Translations under genes and position numbers: made by a program
Notes under the pieces: generated by a model
The model's database searches: none
Told to the model about the DNA's origin: nothing
What the model saw: the letters and a program-made list of their open reading frames with translations, nothing else
Shown here: one piece after another, positions 33,505 to 41,249 of the stretch
Position numbering within the stretch: the stretch's first letter is position 1
Layout: the number at the start of each line of letters is the position of its first letter
Assembly (NCBI GenBank): GCA_947588825.1
Contig: CANPZU010000014.1
Span: forward strand, 1 to 58,530
Direction: 5' to 3'
DNA: 58,530 bases
From: an uncultured Clostridia bacterium
GTDB lineage: Bacteria > Bacillota > Clostridia > Oscillospirales > CAG-272

Positions 33505-34442
33505 CTATTCTATTGGGACACCGATATATTCAAGAACAACACGCATCCCAAGGCCACCTTCTGACCATGGCTTCATACAGTAATTCCATAATGTTGGATG
33601 GGTCATCTTCAAACGCTGAAAACGATTCGGCTCTTTCTCAAGGTGAGTACCAAAGGCACAAAAGACACAACCGGTTCGCTGTTCACCTGTCGTTGTCCAC
33701 CCCCCCCTTCAGATCTCACGATATCACCATAAACAGAAGCATATGGAATCTGATAGGTATCAAGGTATTCAAGCACATCATCTTCTGTCCAAAATAACAT
33801 CGGTCGAGAACTCGGTTTCTTTGCTGAAAACGCATTACATCCTGATTGCAACCAATGAGATCGTCTGGAACGACTCTCATTTGCCATCGTTGCAATGATA
33901 GGCATCCTGCCTGTCTCCTTAGAATACTTCGTCATAGGACGTTTCTTCATAATATCGCAACATCTGGCGGATATATTGAACGGCGCATCCAACAAGAAGC
34001 ACCACTTCTTGCAGTTGAACTCAGATGGCGTTCCGTTGCTCCGCATGATTTCACCGTGCAACTCTTTCCAACGATAGGAACCTGGTTTTCTTCCATATTC
34101 AACGGTATCTGCTACACGTTTTGAGACAACAGGATAGCCACACGTCTCAATCACTTTACGAAAATTCATCTCCGGCCGCACAACTGTAATATTCTCACGG
34201 CTCATAGCAAATTTCCTGACTTCCGGAAATTCCAATCCTGTATCAGAAAACACGGCTGGTACATCCGGATAGATCCTACGAACAATATCAAGCAACACTG
34301 TTGAATCTTTGCCGCCTGAAAACGCTACATACACTTTACCGTCATAATGCTGATACCATTCAATGATACGAGCAGTCGTAACTTGAATTTTGCGCTGAAG
34401 AGGAAGGCGCTGCAACTCTTCCAGTTGTTCTCCGCTATGCAA
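33505..34442 (-). pseudogene. PAPS-reductase/DndC-like ATP pyrophosphatase, frame broken at a G8 run
   Basis: TTG start at 34442 (GGGAGG upstream). The PP-loop is VYVAFSGGKDSTVLLDIV, followed by DTGLEFPEVRKFAM and an RSNGTPSEFNCKKWCF segment with the conserved Cys. After GDIVRSEGGGG the frame goes wrong. In the +1 frame the expected C-terminus appears: TGEQRTGCVFCAFGTHLEKE and MKPWSEGGLG ending IGVPIE at 33505. The break is at eight G (33700-33707, coding strand); nine or six would restore it. Whole, it is about 312 residues with the CxxC of this family. Confidence 0.82.
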
Positions 34443-34539
34443 AGCGCCCACCTCCCATATGGGTGTTATCGTTGTTGCCCGTGCTTGAAACCAACAGAAG
34501 GATCAGGCAAAATACCAGCAGTAAAGAAAGTCCGTTCAT
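34435..34539 (-). CDS. 34-residue membrane peptide
   Basis: ATG at 34539 with GGAAG upstream encodes MNGLSLLLVFCLILLLVSST then a polar tail (GNNDNTHMGGGRFA), a single hydrophobic helix. It overlaps the starts and ends of its neighbours by a few bases, as do other real genes here, but its size leaves doubt. Confidence 0.45.
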   Translation of the reverse strand: MNGLSLLLVFCLILLLVSSTGNNDNTHMGGGRFA

Positions 34540-34540
34540 A

Positions 34541-34930
34541 TTATTGCACTTCCACATCAAGTTCAACAGCAGAAGCACAGTTTTCAACCGCATCCGGCAA
34601 AGCAGGAATACCGGTCGGAGCAGGCAGCTCAGGTTTGCGATCATAACCGGTACGCTTCAACCACTCATTGACCACACGATTAAAGGTGTTATTGTTGCCC
34701 ATGTAACGCTTCAGCATCGCGGTCACCAGGCCGGTATATGCGTTGAACGTATCACCGTACTGGCACTTCACCACAGTCTTGGTGCCGTCGTTCCAGTATA
34801 CGATTGTTGCCGGATCGTGAAAAATCACATTGGAGATACCCGGCATAGACACCTGGCGCTCTCTCGTACTAGGCTCTTCATCCATATTCCAAAAAAGCGC
34901 ATCTTCCAAATACTTAGGAATACCATACAT
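34541..34930 (-). CDS. Hypothetical protein
   Basis: 129 residues, GGAGG before the ATG. Residues 28-60 form a strand-turn pattern (ISNVIFHDPATIVYWNDGTKT, VKCQYGDTFNAYTG) resembling small phage DNA-binding-protein inhibitor folds in outline only. The C-terminus is Pro/Ala-rich. Function unknown. Confidence 0.6.
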   Translation of the reverse strand: MYGIPKYLEDALFWNMDEEPSTRERQVSMPGISNVIFHDPATIVYWNDGTKTVVKCQYGDTFNAYTGLVTAMLKRYMGNNNTFNRVVNEWLKRTGYDRKPELPAPTGIPALPDAVENCASAVELDVEVQ

Positions 34931-34981
34931 AATAATTTACCTCCATTTAAATTTTAAATTATGAACTATTTCTATCTCCGA

Positions 34982-35410
34982 TCAGTCCCCATCCCAGATG
35001 CCATCTGGACGCATCTGAGCAAAAGACAACAGAGAATAGAGCGGTTTGATTGCGTTTTCCCTTGTCGGCAACCAGTATCCGGTTGCACCATACTCTTCAA
35101 GCTTCCTTCGATCTTCATCACTGGTATCATCGGTACAGTTTTCCAACAGAGCAATGGCCTGCTTCAAAACCGGGATACTTTCAGCACCTGACATCCCATA
35201 GATCGAGCGGATTCCTTTTCTCATTCCGTTTTCATTTGCAAAAGGAAAAACACCATCACGACGGTACCATCTGCCATAGTTGTACGTCACATTCAACCAA
35301 AGCTCTTTTGTGCCATAGGCGGCATACGTTCCGCCCCGCACAAAATGGGGCGTATCAACCTCTAAGGTCTTTTTCGTCACTGGGTCGCACAAATAAATAT
35401 CATAACTCAT
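34982..35410 (-). CDS. Hypothetical protein
   Basis: 142 residues from the ATG at 35410 after AGGGTGG. It starts MSYDIYLCDPVTKKTLEVD, contains ELWLNVTYNYGRWYRRDGVF and a helical second half (AESIPVLKQAIALLEN, TRENAIKPLYSLLSFAQMRP). This is a recognised small-protein type in phages and bacteria with no known role. It follows the cysteine desulfurase. Confidence 0.6.
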   Translation of the reverse strand: MSYDIYLCDPVTKKTLEVDTPHFVRGGTYAAYGTKELWLNVTYNYGRWYRRDGVFPFANENGMRKGIRSIYGMSGAESIPVLKQAIALLENCTDDTSDEDRRKLEEYGATGYWLPTRENAIKPLYSLLSFAQMRPDGIWDGD

Positions 35411-35424
35411 CGCTGTCCACCCTA

Positions 35425-36552
35425 TTACGGATACATAGCGGCAAGCTGTGCGGCGCACTCCGCGATAGCTCGCGCCGTGTCGGTCATATCCTGCTCTGTT
35501 GTGTCGTAACCCATGGAGATCCGCACGGTACTGGCCGCGTCCTCGTCGGAGAGGCCGATGCCCTTCAGGACATGGGATGGTTTTGAGCTTGCTGCACTGC
35601 ACGCAGATCCGGCGGAGAGGCAGATACCGCGCTGATCCAATAAGAGGAGAAGGGACTCGCTGTTGATGCCAGTGAGCGTAAGACTGATGATATTGGATAT
35701 TTCATCACAGCCATTGACCCAATAGTTGCCGCGATATTCTCCTTTGAGCGTATAGAAAAATGCGATCTGGCAACGAGCCCAACGTTTCCTCCAGTCTGTC
35801 ATACGGCATTTGACGATCTCCGCCGCCTTTCCGATCCCGACGATCCCTGGAACGTTCTCTGTACCGCCGCGCATTCCAAATTCCTGACCTCCGCCGGAAA
35901 TGAACGGGAATTTATGAACGGAGTTATTCAGATAAAGGACACCAACACCAAGAGGAGCGCCAAATTTATGGCCGGATAGGGAGAGCGCGTCGATGTGACA
36001 CGCTTTCACATCGATTGGTACGTGGCCTGCGGCCTGCACCGCATCTGTGTGAAAAAAGGTGTGATACTCCTGGCAGAGCTCTCCGATCTCATCCATATCA
36101 TTGGAAGTCCCCAGTTCATTGTTGACCCACATGATCGATACGGCGCGGCCTGTATTACGGGTGTGCTGTAAACTGTACTCCAGTGCATCCAGATCGACAC
36201 TACCATCTCCGTATACTTTCATGTATTGAGTTGCGATCTTCTGAGAATTTGCCAACGGCGCTAAAACGGAATCGTGTTCCAGTTCGGTCGTCAATACCAG
36301 ATCGCCATTAAAGCATTTGAGCCACGCATTGTTGGATTCTGTTCCTCCGGAAGTAAAGAAAATCTCGGATGGATGGGCATTCAGCATATCCGCCACTTTC
36401 TGACGGGCTTCATCAATCGCCATCCGCGCTTTCACGCCTTGGGTATGTATGCTGCCTGGATTTCCTACATGGTCAGGTTGAAACCATGGAAGCATTGCCT
36501 CCAACACCTCTGGGAAAACAGGTGTGTTGGCGGCATGGTCAAGATAAATCAA
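35425..36552 (-). CDS. Cysteine desulfurase (NifS/IscS/DndA type)
   Basis: 375 residues, TTG start with GGGGG upstream. The PLP enzyme signatures are clear: IYLDHAANTP at the start, FTSGGTESNN, the PLP-lysine segment LSGHKFGAPLGVGVLY, and the catalytic loop SAGSACSAASSKPSHVL with the active-site Cys. It removes sulfur from cysteine as a persulfide. No IscU or SUF scaffold gene lies nearby. Two ATP pyrophosphatase-type sulfur enzymes do, at 31416 and 33505, which suggests a local DndA-DndC-like sulfur relay for nucleic acid modification. Length and motif order are normal. Confidence 0.92.
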   Translation of the reverse strand: MIYLDHAANTPVFPEVLEAMLPWFQPDHVGNPGSIHTQGVKARMAIDEARQKVADMLNAHPSEIFFTSGGTESNNAWLKCFNGDLVLTTELEHDSVLAPLANSQKIATQYMKVYGDGSVDLDALEYSLQHTRNTGRAVSIMWVNNELGTSNDMDEIGELCQEYHTFFHTDAVQAAGHVPIDVKACHIDALSLSGHKFGAPLGVGVLYLNNSVHKFPFISGGGQEFGMRGGTENVPGIVGIGKAAEIVKCRMTDWRKRWARCQIAFFYTLKGEYRGNYWVNGCDEISNIISLTLTGINSESLLLLLDQRGICLSAGSACSAASSKPSHVLKGIGLSDEDAASTVRISMGYDTTEQDMTDTARAIAECAAQLAAMYP

Positions 36553-36576
36553 ATCACATTCCCCCTTTTTCTGAAG

Positions 36577-36696
36577 TTACCACCACATCGCTGGCAGCAC
36601 CAACGCCCAGATCTTTTCAATCTCGTGGACATGGCTGTACTGTTCATTGTTCATATCGTTATACTCTGGTTTAAAGGAAAATTCCAATTGGTTCAT
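36577..36696 (-). CDS. 39-residue hypothetical protein
   Basis: ATG at 36696 in the overlap with the upstream stop, AGGAG upstream. It encodes MNQLEFSFKPEYNDMNNEQY and a helix ending in LPAMWW. It fills the gap before the desulfurase on the same strand. Confidence 0.45.
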   Translation of the reverse strand: MNQLEFSFKPEYNDMNNEQYSHVHEIEKIWALVLPAMWW

Positions 36697-36699
36697 CCA

Positions 36700-36951
36700 T
36701 CAACGATCCACTCCTATCATATCCGTTTTTCCAAGATGGACACGCACCACATTAAGATACTTGGAGAGCACATCCGCCACCGCAATCCCGATAAATCGTG
36801 TATCTACGTAGGCTGTATCATCTTTTGTGAGATACTGCATCAGCTTGAGGCAGGCATCTTGGACCGTATCGGCGTGTACGGTGCCCAGCTTCTCTCCGAC
36901 GACGTTCAGACAAATACCGTCTTTGACTATCGTTTCCACAAAGATTGTCAT
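36700..36951 (-). CDS. Hypothetical protein
   Basis: 83 residues, with a regular alpha/beta pattern (FVETIVKDGICLNVVGEK, DACLKLMQYLTKDD, VADVLSKYLNVVRVH). No motif recognised. It overlaps the gene upstream by four bases. Confidence 0.5.
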   Translation of the reverse strand: MTIFVETIVKDGICLNVVGEKLGTVHADTVQDACLKLMQYLTKDDTAYVDTRFIGIAVADVLSKYLNVVRVHLGKTDMIGVDR

Positions 36952-37259
36952 TCAGATCCTAACTCCCTTCTGAGAAAATTTTGCTCAAATTCCGGACAGA
37001 TTTCATGGAGATGTTTCTTGCAAAACATGACCTTGCCGGCACGTCTACGTACATACGGATAACCGATAAATAGGTCGAAGTCTGTTAACTTTGACCCATC
37101 ATACCCAACATGGTTACATTCCTTACACCATACACCTACTTTGCAATCCTCTGTTTGAGAGGATATCAGTTCCGCGAGACGTTTTGTTTCCTTTTCGAGC
37201 TCGTCATTCATACGCTCGCAGTCTTTGAGCCGTTCATACTCTTTCTTTTTGATCCACAT
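36948..37259 (-). CDS. Coiled-coil plus zinc-finger protein
   Basis: 103 residues from the ATG at 37259 (AGGAGG). The N-terminal 35 residues are a charged coiled coil (EYERLKDCERMNDELEKETKRL); a Cys/His cluster (CKECNHVGYDG, then CKKHLHEICPEF) follows, fitting a zinc site. Confidence 0.6.
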   Translation of the reverse strand: MWIKKKEYERLKDCERMNDELEKETKRLAELISSQTEDCKVGVWCKECNHVGYDGSKLTDFDLFIGYPYVRRRAGKVMFCKKHLHEICPEFEQNFLRRELGSE

Positions 37260-37267
37260 AGATCCTC

Positions 37268-37606
37268 CTATCGCAGCCTCTGTCCGCAATGGCGGCAGAA
37301 TTTATCGCTCAAAGCAACCTTACCATGACAGCGGCTACACGCATTGAAAGTTTGCCCGCCCCATTCTTCACGGACAGTCCCGATTGGTAGCTCCATGCGA
37401 TGGATATTTTGGAATATCTTTTGCTCCGGCTCAATACGAAACTGGCGGTGTTCCCAATCAAAACCTGGGGCTGCATTTCGTATGCCGACACCTGCTCTTG
37501 CTCCAACAGATCTATCCGATAAGGTAATAACAACTGTATAGGAACCTATTTCATTATCGTCATCCAAATAGGTGCGTATGGTTTGATACAACTCCTGTAC
37601 ATTCAT
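37268..37606 (-). CDS. Zinc-ribbon hypothetical protein
   Basis: 112 residues from the ATG at 37606. The C-terminus is a double CxxC ribbon (CSRCHGKVALSDKFCRHCG). The rest is a strand-rich domain (YTVVITLSDRSVGARAGVGI). Confidence 0.55.
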   Translation of the reverse strand: MNVQELYQTIRTYLDDDNEIGSYTVVITLSDRSVGARAGVGIRNAAPGFDWEHRQFRIEPEQKIFQNIHRMELPIGTVREEWGGQTFNACSRCHGKVALSDKFCRHCGQRLR

Positions 37607-37629
37607 AGCGCCCAACCTTCCTTGCTTCT

Positions 37630-37682
37630 AATGTTTTTATTTATTGACATTAACGCTGATAATGTTTCTATTTATTGACATT
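37630..37682. repeat. Two direct copies of a 22-bp AT-rich sequence
   Basis: AATGTTT(T/C)TATTTATTGACATT occurs at 37630-37651 and 37661-37682, 31 bp apart, right after the Dam-like gene. Each copy contains TTGACA, so the pair might act as tandem operators or as a weak promoter on the plus strand. Confidence 0.7.
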
Positions 37683-38411
37683 TCAACAAATCATGAATAG
37701 TCGCTCTATAATTGGTACTCTCTTTGAGTTATCAATCGTCCGCAAAAGCTCTTGTTCCCAGATGCACTTAAAATCCGGTGGAGCATTATGCTCACTGACA
37801 AGGACGGTGTTAGTTTTAGATTTTTGCCTAACCCATTCCCAGAAAGCGGTATGATCGAAATTTTTGCTGATACCGTACTGCTTTGTTCCGTGGTATGGAG
37901 GATCGCAGTAAATGACGAAACCAGATGTATCTCCTGCTTCACGGTAATCCATACACTTGAATTGGATGCCGTCTAAATGTATCGCCTGAGCTTCCAGGTT
38001 GCGCTTTGCTTCGGCGTAATAGTCCCTGTCAATACCGGATTTTGTATGTACCAGCCCAGCATATCCACCATCGAAAAATCGACCGTTATATGAGGCCAAA
38101 AAACCTATCGCTCCGATGTACCAATCCTCGTACTCTTGACCGCCAGAATTGAAACAATTCCTTACGGAATCATAATGTTCCTTTGTAACGAAATTCGGGA
38201 GCTTACTCAGCTTGTCCAAATTTTGGTACAGTGCGATCAAATACTGCTGCTTGTCTGAAGCAAAACGTCTGGTGGCTTGTATGTGATCTATAACGTTGCA
38301 CCCACCACAAAACGGCTCGTAATAAAAATGCTTGTCGGACCTATCTACATACTCTTGAATAATGGGAGCGATATGCTTGATGATCCTCGATTTGCTTCCC
38401 ATATATTTCAT
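37683..38411 (-). CDS. D12-class DNA adenine methyltransferase (Dam-like)
   Basis: 242 residues. Order of motifs is that of the D12 class: KYMGSKSRIIKHI (motif X), YYEPFCGGCNVIDHI (motif I) and VIYCDPPYHGTKQYG (motif IV, DPPY). It methylates the N6 of adenine in a short DNA site. The reading frame is intact. It lies at the edge of the modification block. Confidence 0.93.
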   Translation of the reverse strand: MKYMGSKSRIIKHIAPIIQEYVDRSDKHFYYEPFCGGCNVIDHIQATRRFASDKQQYLIALYQNLDKLSKLPNFVTKEHYDSVRNCFNSGGQEYEDWYIGAIGFLASYNGRFFDGGYAGLVHTKSGIDRDYYAEAKRNLEAQAIHLDGIQFKCMDYREAGDTSGFVIYCDPPYHGTKQYGISKNFDHTAFWEWVRQKSKTNTVLVSEHNAPPDFKCIWEQELLRTIDNSKRVPIIERLFMIC

Positions 38412-38482
38412 CGGATCATCCTTTCAACTTACATCATCTTGGAAAAATACTTTCATAAAACACCACCAACATATATATCGTT

Positions 38483-38650
38483 CTACCAGATTACTATTTT
38501 TTGAGTATATCCGCATTTCTTACAGCGATATACATACCTATGGCCGCACGGCATCGAATCGGAAGAATGCGCGTACAAATCGCTGGATAACAACTGTTCA
38601 AAATCGTGTTTACAAAATAGAGAGCGTATATAGTTTACAATCCAATGCAT
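38483..38650 (-). CDS. Small phage zinc-ribbon protein
   Basis: 55 residues from the ATG at 38650: MHWIVNYIRSLFCKHDFE then YRCKKCGYTQKI. The pattern FCxH...YxCKKCG is typical of small phage zinc ribbons. Bases 38412-38482 between it and the Dam-like gene hold no gene that I can see. Confidence 0.55.
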   Translation of the reverse strand: MHWIVNYIRSLFCKHDFEQLLSSDLYAHSSDSMPCGHRYVYRCKKCGYTQKIVIW

Positions 38651-38654
38651 AAAT

Positions 38655-38855
38655 CTACTCTTTCTTTCGCTTTTCTGGTAATTTGCGACCGCACGCTGGG
38701 CAGTATGAAAGTGGAGCATCATATTCCTGGCCGTCCCCGATATACGTATACCTTGCAGGCGTGGCGATAAAAATATCGCTCAGTTCCAACGACATAAAAT
38801 TCTTACCCTCGTTTTTGCAAAGCCAACAACTACATTTGTTGTTCATAGAATCCAT
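38655..38855 (-). CDS. Small zinc-ribbon protein
   Basis: 66 residues with CSCWLC near the start and CPACGRKLP near the end, fitting a zinc ribbon; the first Met or the fourth residue Met may be the start. Function unknown. Confidence 0.5.
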   Translation of the reverse strand: MDSMNNKCSCWLCKNEGKNFMSLELSDIFIATPARYTYIGDGQEYDAPLSYCPACGRKLPEKRKKE

Positions 38856-38861
38856 CTTTCT

Positions 38862-39029
38862 TTAACCTTTCTGATCAAGCAACTCAATACTGCAATTCTC
38901 GTCATACTCTATTCCGAGTTCTGCTGGAAATAAATTCTTGATATGCTCTTCTGTTGTATCGTCTGGAATATTGACGATGGATTCCATGCGACCACAAAAC
39001 TGTGCATCAAAAACAAGTTTAATTTTCAT
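38862..39029 (-). CDS. Small hypothetical protein
   Basis: 55 residues, ATG at 39029. MKIKLVFDAQFCGRMESIV, then DDTTEEHIKNLFPAELGI. The start lies inside a copy of the boundary element TGAAAGTTGGGTTTTATGA, whose TGA also ends the upstream gene. Confidence 0.55.
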   Translation of the reverse strand: MKIKLVFDAQFCGRMESIVNIPDDTTEEHIKNLFPAELGIEYDENCSIELLDQKG

Positions 39030-39044
39030 AAAACCCAACTTTCA

Positions 39045-39263
39045 TCAATCGTAGTCATCATCAAAAGTGCATCTGACTACTCTTTGCTCCCCGCATTTCA
39101 GGCACCTCGCAATGTCCCAATCGCCACCATTGCAGTAAATAACAAAGCTAAAATCGTGGTCACAATTGTCTGGGCTATTCTGGTATCTTGCTTTGTGCGG
39201 CCATTTCGCTTCTGCCTTTCTTAATGCTGCCAGATACTCCATCTTGTTATCTCGAATCGACAT
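39045..39263 (-). CDS. Small hypothetical protein
   Basis: 72 residues from the ATG at 39263 (AAGGTG upstream). It has DIARCLKCGEQRVVRC and a HDFSFVIYC segment, consistent with a zinc ribbon formed by one Cys pair and nearby His/Cys. Confidence 0.5.
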   Translation of the reverse strand: MSIRDNKMEYLAALRKAEAKWPHKARYQNSPDNCDHDFSFVIYCNGGDWDIARCLKCGEQRVVRCTFDDDYD

Positions 39264-39308
39264 TATCAAGTCACCTTCTTTACGAAACAAAAATTTTATT
39301 GTCCTGCT

Positions 39309-39662
39309 TCAATACTCCGCCCCATCCTGCGTTGTGCAAAGCCTTCTCCCGCATATCGGGCAAAAGTTGATTTTGAAATTCCAATAGCCACCCTCAAGGA
39401 TGGGGGTTCTCCCATCCGTATCAATCATTACAGCATCATTGTACATATCCCATGTAATAACTTCACGGTCTCTGCAATATTTGCAGCCCTTCTCGTTATT
39501 CACCATATCTTGCTTGGCGCTGAGGGCAGCAATGGCTATGTCAATCGCATCTAAGAGATCATCTTTTGCCTTATCTGAAGTTCTTGTCTCAGGACGATAA
39601 AAACTATAATCGTCCCACCACTCTCCATCCTGTAAAATATTTATTGCTTCCTCAATCGTCAT
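39309..39662 (-). CDS. Hypothetical protein with zinc ribbon
   Basis: 117 residues. TIEEAINILQDGEWW then DLLDAIDIAIAAL gives an N-terminal helical domain frequent in small Clostridia phage proteins, and CKYCRDRE plus FCPICGRRL form a zinc ribbon. No known function. Confidence 0.6.
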   Translation of the reverse strand: MTIEEAINILQDGEWWDDYSFYRPETRTSDKAKDDLLDAIDIAIAALSAKQDMVNNEKGCKYCRDREVITWDMYNDAVMIDTDGRTPILEGGYWNFKINFCPICGRRLCTTQDGAEY

Positions 39663-39677
39663 TTCCTACCTCAATTG

Positions 39678-39893
39678 CTACTCTTGTACCGTCATAGAGA
39701 AGATCATGTTCTTGTCATTCGGAGAGATTTTTACCTGGGCATATCTTACGTCGCCTGTTTGTGTATCTGTGAGCATACACGCAACAGTAAACTCTCCGTT
39801 TGCATATCCCTCGATTGTCCCATGCAGTATCGGTGTTTCTCCTATACAAAGCTCCAGGTTTCTACCGATAATATCTTCAGTAACTTCCATCAT
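39678..39893 (-). CDS. Small hypothetical protein
   Basis: 71 residues from the ATG at 39893, which lies in a boundary-element copy (GAAAGTTGGTTTTATGATG). It is strand-rich: NLELCIGETPILHGTIEGYA, DVRYAQVKISPND. Confidence 0.5.
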   Translation of the reverse strand: MMEVTEDIIGRNLELCIGETPILHGTIEGYANGEFTVACMLTDTQTGDVRYAQVKISPNDKNMIFSMTVQE

Positions 39894-39925
39894 AAAACCA
39901 ACTTTCATCTTCAATCGGTCGGCTA

Positions 39926-40144
39926 TCACACACGCAAATATGAAAGATGAACCGCTGTGCGGATTTCATCGGCAAGCTCCTTCGGATCATCAGGGAACTT
40001 ATCCAACCACAGCCATTTCAGCATTTCTTTATCGACGTGGACCATCACATCGACTGCGTAAGGTTCAAATTTTCCGATGTATCCTTTGTCCTTGTTGGCA
40101 TTGACAAAGCTATTAACCTGCTCGTCAGTAGTATTTTCGCTCAA
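39926..40144 (-). CDS. Small hypothetical protein
   Basis: 72 residues, GGAGG upstream. YAVDVMVHVDKEMLKWLWLDKFPDDP and a helix ADEIRTAVHLSYL. A boundary-element copy precedes it at about 40153-40170. Function unknown. Confidence 0.5.
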   Translation of the reverse strand: MSENTTDEQVNSFVNANKDKGYIGKFEPYAVDVMVHVDKEMLKWLWLDKFPDDPKELADEIRTAVHLSYLRV

Positions 40145-40172
40145 AATACAGCCCTCCTTACAAAACTAAACT

Positions 40173-40532
40173 TCATACATAATATCGTTTACCCTTAACC
40201 TTGATGTACCGGCCCTTCCGGTTGAAATAGCATACCTTATTTACAACGATAGAATCGTAATAATTGTCTATATACTCTAACGATACGGAGTCTCCGAAAT
40301 CTTTTCGGATTGTCCCACACGGAAGGGAGATAGGTGTCTGTTTAATGTATTTTTGGACACATTTTCCGCAGTACATATTGGTCTCCAAGTTGGTGCAAAC
40401 AATATCGTGGATTCCAAGGGAGGCTCCGCACTCTTCACAAAATAGTTCAGCGCATCTATACGGCATATAATCTGCACTCGGCTTCCATTTACGACCGCTC
40501 TTGATAAGTTTCTGTTCTTCGGACTCCCACAT
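40173..40532 (-). CDS. Zinc-binding hypothetical protein
   Basis: 119 residues from the ATG at 40532 (GGAG). CAELFCEECGASLGIHDIVC and YCGKCVQKY form a likely zinc site; the C-terminus is basic. A boundary element lies upstream at about 40540-40556. Confidence 0.5.
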   Translation of the reverse strand: MWESEEQKLIKSGRKWKPSADYMPYRCAELFCEECGASLGIHDIVCTNLETNMYCGKCVQKYIKQTPISLPCGTIRKDFGDSVSLEYIDNYYDSIVVNKVCYFNRKGRYIKVKGKRYYV

Positions 40533-40551
40533 AAAGCTGCTCCTCACGAAA

Positions 40552-40767
40552 CTAAACTTTGGTCCACTCAAGAAGAACGGAACGGCCATCGTCCAACTCT
40601 TGGAGTGCTTCTTCACTTGTGTCTAACCACTGCTGTTCGGTCTTCCTGCACTTGGTACATTGACAGATGCAAAGCCTGAGCGGATAACCCATCGAATCCT
40701 GTTGTAAAACATTTGACCGCTCCACTATCTTGAAGCCATGTCCGGTAAAAGGGTGCCTGTGCTTCAT
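40552..40767 (-). CDS. Small zinc-finger protein
   Basis: 71 residues from the ATG at 40767 (AAAGGAG). LRLCICQCTKCRKTEQQWLD gives three to four cysteines, and the tail is acidic. Boundary element upstream at about 40781-40798. Confidence 0.5.
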   Translation of the reverse strand: MKHRHPFTGHGFKIVERSNVLQQDSMGYPLRLCICQCTKCRKTEQQWLDTSEEALQELDDGRSVLLEWTKV

Positions 40768-40808
40768 CGTTCTGCTCCTTTCATGAAACTCGACTTTGAT
40801 AAATCTCC

Positions 40809-40837
40809 TTGACATTTCCAGGAAATTGAATTACAAT
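40809..40837 (+). promoter_or_regulatory. Consensus promoter with a palindrome in the spacer
   Basis: TTGACA (40809-40814), 17-bp spacer, TACAAT (40832-40837). The spacer holds ATTTCC-A-GGAAAT, a perfect 13-bp palindrome. It points at the plus-strand gene at 40972 through a 130-nt leader that is antisense to the small gene at 40840-40938. Confidence 0.75.
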
Positions 40838-40839
40838 TC

Positions 40840-40938
40840 TTATAAGTTTTCCCAGCGTTTAGCAAGCTCACAGAGCACTTCGTATGTGGACATTGAGGAT
40901 ACATCCAATCCTAAAAGTTCACCTAAAATCTCTTCCAT
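40840..40938 (-). CDS. 32-residue hypothetical peptide
   Basis: ATG at 40938 preceded by AAAGG encodes MEEILGELLGLDVSSMSTYE, CELAKRWENL. It is opposite to the leader of the plus-strand gene, so it may be a shadow, but its amphipathic, acidic composition is protein-like. Confidence 0.35.
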   Translation of the reverse strand: MEEILGELLGLDVSSMSTYEVLCELAKRWENL

Positions 40939-40971
40939 TACGATCACAACCTTTCTAGGAGGGGTATTATT

Positions 40972-41244
40972 ATGGTAAGCGAACAGCAGTGCAAATTAGC
41001 TAGGACACTCACAAACGACACAACGACAGATAGTATCATCAATTCTGAATATCAAATGATGACAAATACCGATAAAAAAGCCGCCGCTATCGTGATTGAT
41101 GACCTTTTAAGGCAACATGATATGCCACTTGATAAGGGGTTAAGGATAATGTTCGCTGATTTTGCAAAGGTCGCCGAACAATACCATATCTCTCCGGCAA
41201 CATTATTCTGCGTTTACATGGATTGGAAGAACGGCCATGTATAA
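40972..41244 (+). CDS. Small plus-strand protein, single-gene unit
   Basis: 90 residues with AGGAGG before the ATG. It is mostly helical: KLARTLTNDTTTDSIINSEY, then KKAAAIVIDDLLRQHDMP and KVAEQYHISPATLFCVYMDW. With its own palindrome-bearing promoter at 40809 and terminator at 41250 inside a minus-strand region, it has the layout of a moron, like the unit at 23849-24144. Function unknown. Confidence 0.75.
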   Translation: MVSEQQCKLARTLTNDTTTDSIINSEYQMMTNTDKKAAAIVIDDLLRQHDMPLDKGLRIMFADFAKVAEQYHISPATLFCVYMDWKNGHV

Positions 41245-41249
41245 TCCTC

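Noticed and set aside
40840-40938. Small gene antisense to the plus-strand leader
   Set aside because: Kept only with low confidence, because it could be a shadow of the promoter region on the other strand.
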